A stretch of DNA of 5,728 nt, taken from contig CALGIB010000460.1 of assembly GCA_937915955.1 (NCBI GenBank), forward strand, positions 1 to 5,728, written 5' to 3'. Below, piece after piece: positions 1-4,446 of this stretch (position 1 is its first letter; each line of letters begins with the position of its first letter). The notes under the pieces are model-generated. The model worked only from the letters and a program-made list of their open reading frames with translations. It ran no database searches and had not been told where the DNA came from. The translations under genes were made by a program, and so were the position numbers. Source of the stretch: an uncultured Pseudomonadota bacterium (GTDB lineage Bacteria > Myxococcota_A > UBA796 > CAJQPC01).

Positions 1-2
1 CG

Positions 3-383
3 GCCGAGGTTTGCTCTGACCTGGAGAGCCACGACCCCTCGGGCGCGACCATCTCCTTGTGGTCGGTGGACGGCCTGGGCACCGCGCCCCGCGTCGAGCT
101 GTTCTGCCTCTCCTCGGACGGCCTCGAGCTGGACCTGCAGCTGGACGTCGACGGCAACCCTGGATGGCTGGTGCTCAGCGCCACCGCGCTCGGCGGCTTC
201 GATCTGTCCGAGAGCGACAGCCCGGTAGAGGTCTCACTCCGGAGCGGCGGGCTGAGCTTCGGGGCCGACGACATCACCGCGGGCACGCTCACGCTGAGCA
301 GCGCCGACGAGGGCGACTTCAACGCGCTGGCGACCAACACCGAGGGTCAGATCGACGTCGACCTGTCCTGGGCTGCGGACTGA
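3..383 (+). CDS. Acidic beta-rich, probably secreted protein, 3' end only
   Basis: This frame is open from the left edge to the TGA at 381-383, giving 126 visible residues; the true start lies upstream of the window. A TTG at 57 is in frame, but coding continues before it, with a Cys at visible residue 4, so I treat the gene as truncated by the window and not as starting there. The protein is rich in Asp, Ser, Leu and Gly with few Lys or Arg. It alternates hydrophobic and polar residues (for example LELDLQLDVDG, and the ending GQIDVDLSW), which suggests a beta-sandwich of an exported protein. It has two cysteines, at visible residues 4 and 36. The style resembles the putative lipoprotein at 631-1131 (acidic, short beta strands, closing with an alternating strand), so the two could be related members of an envelope cluster. 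No family recognised. Its last 37 bases overlap the 3' end of the minus-strand gene. Confidence 0.7.
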   Translation, partial: AEVCSDLESHDPSGATISLWSVDGLGTAPRVELFCLSSDGLELDLQLDVDGNPGWLVLSATALGGFDLSESDSPVEVSLRSGGLSFGADDITAGTLTLSSADEGDFNALATNTEGQIDVDLSWAAD

Positions 384-562
384 CGTCGGGAGCGCACCTG
401 GTCGCTGACCGAGTCGTCGTTGGTGACCCGGGTGAGCTGGAAGATGGCGTAGAAGATGCGGTCGTCCACGCGCTTGCGGATCCGCTCTGGGACGGCGTCC
501 TTGAGCCGGCCAGCGAGTCGAAAGATGCCCTCGGCCAGCCTCTTGGCGGTGCTGCGTTCCAC
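347..562 (-). CDS. Small basic protein of unknown function
   Basis: This is a 71-residue minus-strand reading frame from GTG (560-562) to TGA (347-349). An upstream in-frame GTG at 616 would add 18 residues. The shadow frames here are monotonous Arg/Ala/Pro/Gly. This one reads like a real protein: an amphipathic helix (about residues 4-20) with pattern AKRLAEGIFRLAGRL, then VPERIRKRVDDR, then the aromatic stretch IFYAIFQLTRVTND, and a polar basic tail. Third codon positions are mostly C or G. I have an impression of similar DDRxFYAxFxxTRVTND segments in delta-type proteobacteria but cannot name a family. Neither start has a purine-rich ribosome site. TACCCT lies 6 bases before the GTG at 562, so leaderless initiation is possible. 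The 5' part faces the lipoprotein gene divergently. The 3' end overlaps the gene at 3-383 convergently. It may be a fragment of a longer family. Confidence 0.55.
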   Translation of the reverse strand: MERSTAKRLAEGIFRLAGRLKDAVPERIRKRVDDRIFYAIFQLTRVTNDDSVSDQVRSRRQSAAQDRSTSI

Positions 563-593
563 GCTTGGAGGGTAGCGTGATAGCAAGCCTCCG

Positions 594-609
594 ACCCGGA
601 CTTCCGGGT
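594..609. repeat. Perfect 7-bp inverted repeat between divergent genes
   Basis: ACCCGGA (594-600), a 2-base centre CT, then TCCGGGT (603-609). It sits just before the ribosome site of the gene at 631 and, if the minus-strand gene starts at 562, inside the non-coding divergent region. It could be a dimeric regulator's operator or a small hairpin in the 5' leader. A 2-base loop is tight for RNA, which favours the DNA-site reading slightly. No regulator gene is visible. Chance occurrence in GC-rich DNA is possible. Confidence 0.35.
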
Positions 610-617
610 GAAACACG

Positions 618-625
618 AGAGGAGA
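618..625 (+). promoter_or_regulatory. Ribosome binding site deciding the start at 631
   Basis: AGAGGAGA, 5 bases before ATG 631, is a strong Shine-Dalgarno match. It decides against the longer in-frame TTG start at 565, which would place 22 extra residues before the lipoprotein-like leader and bury the signal. Confidence 0.7.
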
Positions 626-630
626 CCCCC

Positions 631-1131
631 ATGCTCATGCTGCTCGCGGCCATCGCCTGCACCACCGAGGGCGCCGACGACTTCACCGGCGGCAACTTCA
701 CCGTCACCACCATCGGCGTCGAGGACGGCTGCTACGACAACGCTCTGAACACCGTCTTCCTGCCCGAGGGCGACGGCACGACCAACGACTGGGCCAACGC
801 CATCTACCTGCCCGGCTTCGACGAGCTCCCGGCCGAGGTCGAGATCGACCTGCAGGAGCCCTTCCAGGACCTGACGGTCACCTTCGAGCAGGGGGGCGAG
901 GACGAGCTGGTCGTCACCGACGCGCTCCAGACCGAGGTCCAGCTTCAGGACGACTCGGACTGCATCGCGGACCTGAACGCGAACGTCAGCCTCGTCGTGT
1001 TGGACGCCGACAGCGTCGAGGGCAGCGTGTCGCTGGAGAACAGCAACATCAGCAGCGCCACCGACGACTGCCCCGTGTTCACCTCCGACCCCTGCACCAT
1101 CACGCTCGACATCACGGGCGTCCGCCAGTAG
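631..1131 (+). CDS. Small acidic putative lipoprotein
   Basis: This encodes 166 residues. The leader is extremely short: MLMLLAAIA followed by Cys10, with A-I-A at -3 to -1. This fits a relaxed lipobox, although the usual Leu at -3 and the N-terminal Lys/Arg are missing. The mature part is strongly acidic, with many Asp and Glu and very few basic residues. It is made of short alternating strands (NFTVTTIGVEDG, AEVEIDLQEPF, CTITLDITG), typical of a beta-sandwich surface or periplasmic protein. Four further cysteines (34, 111, 147, 155) could form two disulfides, consistent with export. ATG 631 is chosen because of the ribosome site at 618-625. The stop TAG shares its last base with the GTG of the beta-barrel gene, so the two are probably translated together and may act in the same envelope assembly. 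No family recognised; function unknown. The weak lipobox means a plain secreted protein is the alternative. Confidence 0.8.
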   Translation: MLMLLAAIACTTEGADDFTGGNFTVTTIGVEDGCYDNALNTVFLPEGDGTTNDWANAIYLPGFDELPAEVEIDLQEPFQDLTVTFEQGGEDELVVTDALQTEVQLQDDSDCIADLNANVSLVVLDADSVEGSVSLENSNISSATDDCPVFTSDPCTITLDITGVRQ

Positions 1132-2489
1132 TGCAGCTGCTGCTCGTCGGCCTGGCCGGGGCCGTAGAACCCGGTCAGGTCCAGGTCGGCGGGCACGCCG
1201 CGGCCAACGCCCGACTCGGGCTGGGCTGTGAGCTGCTGGTCACCCCGGGTGACTGCGGCTGGCTGGACTTCCACGACGCTGCCGTCGCCGGCGGCTGGGT
1301 CGAGGCTCGCCTGGGCAGCTCGGGCAAGGCTCGCCTGGCCCTGGACGTGCGCGCCCACGGGCCGACGGCGGCCTCCTCGCTCGAGGACAGCGGCCGGCCT
1401 TCGGTCGTCCAGAACAGCTCGCTGAAGCTCCAGGACGCCTACGTCCAGGCCCGCGCCGGCTGGTTCGAGGCCAGCCTGGGGGCGCAGCGGCTGCGCTGGG
1501 GCTCCGCGGACGGCCTGAACCCGGTCGACGTGGTCAACGCCTACGATCTCGAAGACCCGACGCGCTTCGATCGCCGGCTCGCCACGCCGATGCTCCGGAT
1601 GGCCGCCACCAGGGGCCTGGCCCAGCTCGAGCTGGCGGTGGCGCCCTGGTTCCAGCCAGCGCTGATGCCCACCGACGTGGTGGATGTGCTGGGCGACAGC
1701 CAGTCGCGCCTGGATCTGATCGAGGCCGACGGGGTCGAGATCGGCTCGCTCGAGTCCCGCGTCGAGCTGCCCCAGGACCGGATCGCGGACGTCGGCGTGG
1801 GGGCCCGCTTCTTCTGGGGGACCCGCGCTGGCGACCTCGCGCTGTCGGCCTTCCACGGTCGTGACAGCCTGCCCCAGGTGGGCGGTGAGCTGCGCATCAC
1901 CGGCTACCAGACCAACGCCGGTCGCGTAGACATGGGCGTGCCCATCGTCTACCCGCGCCTCGACCAGCTCGGCGCGGAGTGGCGTCGGGATCTCTTCTGG
2001 GACGTGGTGGCCTGGGGCGAGGTCGCGGTGATCAAGCCCGAGCGCGTCGAGGTCCAGTTCAGCCAGGCCCAGCTGGAGTCGCTCGAGCGCCTGGGGACCA
2101 TCGACGAGGTGCCGAATCCGGTCCCGAGCGAGGTCACCCAGGACGGCCAGGTCTACGCGCGCTGGATGCTCGGCATGGATCGCAGCTTCGGGCAGGTCTA
2201 CCTGAACCTGCAGTGGCTGCACGGCTTCCCGACCGAGCGGAGGCGGGACGAGCTGCGCGACTACGGGATGCTGGCCCTGCGCTGGAGCCTGCGGCCCACG
2301 GTCGCCCTGGACCTGCGCGCCGTCAGCGATGGGCGAGGGGTGCTGGCCGGCGGGGACCTGACCTTCCTGCACGCCGACAGCATCGAGTGGAGGGTCGGTG
2401 GGCTCTACGTCACGGGCCCCGAGGGCAGCGCCTTGGGGGCATTTCGAGGGGTCAGTCACGTCGGAACGGGCGCGAAGGTTGTGTTCTGA
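1131..2489 (+). CDS. Outer-membrane beta-barrel protein (porin-like)
   Basis: This encodes 452 residues. A short hydrophobic leader MQLLLVGLAGA ends in A-G-A, a plausible signal peptidase I site after residue 11, though it lacks N-terminal positive charges. The mature protein ends in ...AKVVF. A C-terminal Phe after an alternating strand is the classic signal read by the BAM complex, so this is probably an outer-membrane barrel. Repeated short amphipathic strands (YVQARAGWFEASLG, RWMLGMDRSFGQVYLNLQWLHG, SIEWRVGGLYVTG) agree. Residues 117-140 (GAQRLRWGSADGLNPVDVVN...) resemble the G-x-Q-x-x-x-WG...NP-x-D motif of uncharacterised DUF1302-like outer-membrane proteins; that assignment is from memory. 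Cys33 and Cys42 may form a loop disulfide. The GTG start overlaps the lipoprotein stop (TAGTG) and has no good ribosome site of its own, implying translational coupling. Substrate unknown; no TonB box or plug domain seen, so passive porin or structural roles are both open. Confidence 0.82.
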   Translation: MQLLLVGLAGAVEPGQVQVGGHAAANARLGLGCELLVTPGDCGWLDFHDAAVAGGWVEARLGSSGKARLALDVRAHGPTAASSLEDSGRPSVVQNSSLKLQDAYVQARAGWFEASLGAQRLRWGSADGLNPVDVVNAYDLEDPTRFDRRLATPMLRMAATRGLAQLELAVAPWFQPALMPTDVVDVLGDSQSRLDLIEADGVEIGSLESRVELPQDRIADVGVGARFFWGTRAGDLALSAFHGRDSLPQVGGELRITGYQTNAGRVDMGVPIVYPRLDQLGAEWRRDLFWDVVAWGEVAVIKPERVEVQFSQAQLESLERLGTIDEVPNPVPSEVTQDGQVYARWMLGMDRSFGQVYLNLQWLHGFPTERRRDELRDYGMLALRWSLRPTVALDLRAVSDGRGVLAGGDLTFLHADSIEWRVGGLYVTGPEGSALGAFRGVSHVGTGAKVVF

Positions 2490-2529
2490 GCCCCTCCGCC
2501 CAGGTATGTTGCCTGCTCGGAGGTTGGTG

Positions 2530-2850
2530 ATGCCCCCTCAGTCTCGCGTCGGTGACTTCGCGCTGAACCCCGCGGACGCTCACGGCTGCCCGGCTTGCCC
2601 CCACCCGGTGTCAGGCCCGGGCGTGAGCGGCAGCCCGGACGTGCTGGTCAACGGCTCGGCGGCGATGCGCATCGGAGACCCCGGCGTGCACGCGGCCTGC
2701 TGCGGCCCCAACGACTGGGTGGTCGCGATGGGCAGCGGCACCGTCTACATCAACAACATCGCCGCGGCGCGCCTCGGCGACATGACCGCCCACTGCGGCG
2801 GCGTCGGCGCCCTGATCCAGGGCAGCGAGAACCTCGAGGTGGGCGGCTGA
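2530..2850 (+). CDS. PAAR-domain spike-tip protein
   Basis: This encodes 106 residues and is all PAAR domain, without an effector extension. PAAR proteins form a zinc-stabilised cone that sharpens the trimeric spike of type VI secretion systems and related contractile machines. Seen here: an N-terminal GCPACPHPVSG segment (residues 19-29), the SGSPDVLVNGSAAMRIGD repeat (33-50) and a second turn VYINNIAAARLGD (72-84), i.e. the NG...A-R-x-GD pattern twice. His18, His25, His54, His88 and Cys20, 23, 57, 58, 89 offer a metal site; PAAR usually uses three His and one Cys, so this one is unusually Cys-rich. ATG 2530 is preferred because GGAGG (2519-2523) sits 6 bases upstream. The reading frame extends further back to GTG 2398, but that stretch overlaps the barrel gene and looks non-coding. 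GTG 2527 is also in frame. Its stop overlaps the methyltransferase start, and two spike genes follow downstream. Confidence 0.9.
   Translation: MPPQSRVGDFALNPADAHGCPACPHPVSGPGVSGSPDVLVNGSAAMRIGDPGVHAACCGPNDWVVAMGSGTVYINNIAAARLGDMTAHCGGVGALIQGSENLEVGG
2836..2849 (+). promoter_or_regulatory. Ribosome site and probable CTG start overlapping the PAAR stop
   Basis: GAGGTGGG (2836-2843) precedes CTG (2847-2849), which overlaps the PAAR stop as CTGA. No ATG, GTG or TTG in this frame lies near the first zinc-ribbon cysteines. The next ATG (2898) would cut off the first CxxC pair. The pattern is like ATGA/GTGA stop-start coupling but with the rare start CTG. Confidence 0.45.
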
Positions 2851-3587
2851 CACCGCCGCTCGTCTGTCCCTCGTGTCGGCGGGTCGAGGCCGACCGGATG
2901 CTGCACGTCCCCTTGCTCGAGGACGGTCCGCGGCTTCTCTGCCCCCTCTGCGGGCAGGCCTACCCTGTGGTGCTGGGCGTGCCCGTGGTGGCCCAGGGAC
3001 CCCAGGCGTTTGTCGAGGCCCAGGGTGACCGCCTCGAGGGTCCGCTGGACGCGCGCTGGCCGGCGGAGCCCTGCGCGCTGAAGGAGCGGGTCGAGGCCTG
3101 GCTGTCCGAGCGCTCCGGGCCTCTGTTGGATCTGGGGTGTGGCGCCGGGCTGCACGCGGACGCCAGGGTCGTCGGGCTGGACAACGACGCCGCCAGCCTG
3201 CGGCACTACCCGGGGCCTCGGGTGCTGGGCGATGCCCACGATCCGCCCTTCGGTCCGCACAGCTTCGCCGGTGTCCTGCTGCTCAACCTGCTGGACAGCT
3301 GCCGCAACCCCCGCCTGGTCCTGGCGCAGGCCGATGCGCTGCTCCACCCCCGCGGCCAGCTCCTGATCAGCTGCGCCTACGCGTTCTCGGGGTCGATCAC
3401 GGCCGAGCACCAGCGCTTCGAGCCCGAGCAGCTCCTGGCGGGTCTTCGGGGCGACCGCTCGGCGCTGGGCCTGCGGCTGGCCTACGGGGTCGAGGTGGAG
3501 GACCCGGTGAGCTGGAGACTCCGGAGCGGGGCTCGGACCGTGCACGAGTTCCAGGTGCAGCTGATCCGGGCCAGGCGACTCGGCTGA
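2847..3587 (+). CDS. SAM-dependent methyltransferase with N-terminal zinc ribbon
   Basis: This encodes 246 residues from the proposed CTG; a conservative ATG at 2898 would give 229. Residues 7-48 form a Trm112-like zinc ribbon: CPSC (7-10) and CPLCG (32-36), followed by the usual hydrophobic turn YPVVLGVPVV. A class I Rossmann methyltransferase follows: motif I LLDLGCGAG (93-101) for SAM binding, the acidic residue D112 in VVGLDND that would bind the ribose hydroxyls, LGDAHDPPF as the adenine-contacting loop, a LLLNLLDSCRNP strand, and the post-motif LLHPRGQLLIS. The helix between motif I and D112 is very short (10 residues), shorter than is typical. The substrate cannot be read from sequence; small molecule, lipid or protein are all possible. 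It overlaps the PAAR stop, so the two are probably co-translated. That suggests a link to the spike module, for example modification of a spike or effector part, but this is inference. Confidence 0.82.
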   Translation: MTPPLVCPSCRRVEADRMLHVPLLEDGPRLLCPLCGQAYPVVLGVPVVAQGPQAFVEAQGDRLEGPLDARWPAEPCALKERVEAWLSERSGPLLDLGCGAGLHADARVVGLDNDAASLRHYPGPRVLGDAHDPPFGPHSFAGVLLLNLLDSCRNPRLVLAQADALLHPRGQLLISCAYAFSGSITAEHQRFEPEQLLAGLRGDRSALGLRLAYGVEVEDPVSWRLRSGARTVHEFQVQLIRARRLG

Positions 3588-3749
3588 TCCTGGCTTGCTG
3601 CGGGGTGCCTGATCCGGCATGATTCGAGTGGGCACGACCGGCTCTCTCTCTCAAACCCGGCGGGCTCACCTCTTCTGTCTCAACGCAGCCTGGGAAGCAT
3701 GCATGCACCTCGCATCCGTCGCCCCCTGGTGAAGCCCTAGGAGCGAGCC
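3588..3749. other. Non-coding gap before the spike genes
   Basis: This gap of 162 bases has no convincing reading frame. It has a pyrimidine-rich stretch (about 3641-3680, including CTCTCTCTCTC), a 10-bp palindrome GCATGCATGC (3697-3706), and three spaced CTGATCC words (3561, 3584, 3609), two of them inside the end of the methyltransferase gene. A weak GCCAGG/CCTGGC pairing (3570-3575 with 3589-3594) spans the methyltransferase stop but has no U-tract, so I do not call a terminator. The gap probably separates two transcription units or holds a long 5' leader. AGGAG (3739-3743), 6 bases before ATG 3750, serves the next gene. Confidence 0.6.
3595..3623 (+). promoter_or_regulatory. Weak sigma70-type promoter candidate
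   Basis: TTGCTG (3595-3600) and CATGAT (3618-3623) are separated by 17 bases. The -10 matches four of six consensus bases, the -35 only three. It is placed in the only sizeable gap before the spike genes and would give a leader of about 120 bases. GC-rich genomes often deviate from the E. coli consensus, so this is a suggestion only. Confidence 0.2.
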
Positions 3750-4430
3750 ATGCCCAAGGTCACCGATCGGCACGGCCGGCCGGTGTCTGGCCAGATGCCC
3801 GGTCTGGTCGAGGCCCTCGTCGTCGACAACGTCGACCCAAGCCAGCTCGGCCGGGTCAAGGTGAAGTTCCCCACGCTCCCGGCGCCAGCCGGCGGTGGGG
3901 GCTCGGACATGCCCGAGTCCTATTGGGCCCGCCTGTCCATGCCCATGGCCGGGCGCGAGCGCGGCTGGATGACCATCCCCGAGATCGGGGACGAGGTCCT
4001 GGTCAGCTTCATGCACGGCGACTTCAACTACGCCATCGTGCTGGGCTCGCTCTACAACGGCGTCGACACGCCGCCTTACGCGAACGAGGACGGGGACAAC
4101 AACCTGCGCGTCTTCCAGTCCCGCTCGGGCCACCGCGTCACCTTCGACGACACCGACGGCGCCGAACGCATCGAGCTGATCTCCCACAACGAGGAGATCC
4201 GGGTCATCTGGGACTCGGCCGAGAAGGTCCTGTCGATCTACAGCGGCAAGGACATCATCATGGAGGCCAAGGAGACCATCTCGATGAAGTGCAAGGACTT
4301 CGTCCTAGGCGCCGACATGTCGATCTCCATGGAGGCCAAGCAGAAGGCCGACCTCAAGGCCGGTCAGGCCCTGACGGTGAACGGGGGCAAGATGTTGGTC
4401 CTGACCTCGAAGATGACGAAGATCAACTGA
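3750..4430 (+). CDS. Gp5/gpV-type contractile-machine spike protein (first copy, blunt end)
   Basis: This encodes 226 residues. Residues 18-104 are the OB-fold of phage gp5, P2 gpV and VgrG proteins: G-L-V...VDNVDPSQLGRVKVKFP (18-41), then YWARLSMPMAG (58-68), the strongly conserved RGWMTIPEIGDEVLVSF (71-87) and YAIVLGSLYNG (94-104). Residues 119-226 are short alternating strands (SGHRVTFDD, KVLSIYSGKDI, ISMKCKDFVLGADMSISMEA), the expected look of the intertwined triple-stranded beta needle of the trimer. There is no gp27-like hub domain, so a separate hub protein must exist, unlike a full VgrG. The needle ends at ...KMTKIN without a His-x-His apex, suiting a separate PAAR cap; a PAAR gene lies two genes upstream. 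The N-terminal 17 polar residues precede the fold. AGGAG at 3739-3743 supports the start. It is clearly paralogous to the next gene (NNLRVF, FDDT, ISxKCKDF shared). Confidence 0.88.
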   Translation: MPKVTDRHGRPVSGQMPGLVEALVVDNVDPSQLGRVKVKFPTLPAPAGGGGSDMPESYWARLSMPMAGRERGWMTIPEIGDEVLVSFMHGDFNYAIVLGSLYNGVDTPPYANEDGDNNLRVFQSRSGHRVTFDDTDGAERIELISHNEEIRVIWDSAEKVLSIYSGKDIIMEAKETISMKCKDFVLGADMSISMEAKQKADLKAGQALTVNGGKMLVLTSKMTKIN

Positions 4431-4446
4431 GCTTCCGGGAGACGAC

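Noticed and set aside
59..580. 173-residue plus-strand frame at the left end
   Set aside because: Arg-rich shadow of the acidic protein gene and of the minus-strand small gene.
945..2459. 504-residue minus-strand open frame opposite the beta-barrel gene
   Set aside because: Its protein is a monotonous Arg/Ala/Gly/Pro/Gln/His mix with no fold pattern. The plus-strand gene has a leader, a recognisable motif and a terminal Phe.
2479..2510. TTGTGT ... TATGTT as a promoter for the PAAR gene
   Set aside because: The spacer is 20 bases, and the start would fall next to the ribosome site, leaving almost no leader.
2398..2529. N-terminal extension of the PAAR gene from GTG 2398
   Set aside because: It overlaps the barrel gene, reads as Arg/Ala/Pro-rich shadow, and the ribosome site at 2519-2523 points to ATG 2530.
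2595..2846. Upstream extension of the methyltransferase frame inside the PAAR gene
   Set aside because: This stretch is an Arg/Gly/Gln-rich shadow of the PAAR coding sequence; real coding begins at the zinc ribbon.
3570..3594. GCCAGG/CCTGGC stem as a terminator of the methyltransferase gene
   Set aside because: Arms of 6 bases, a 13-base loop, overlap with the stop codon and no T-run.
3629..3646. TGGGCACG as a sigma54 -24 element for the spike operon
   Set aside because: The -24 half looks good, but the -12 TTGC is absent at the required spacing.
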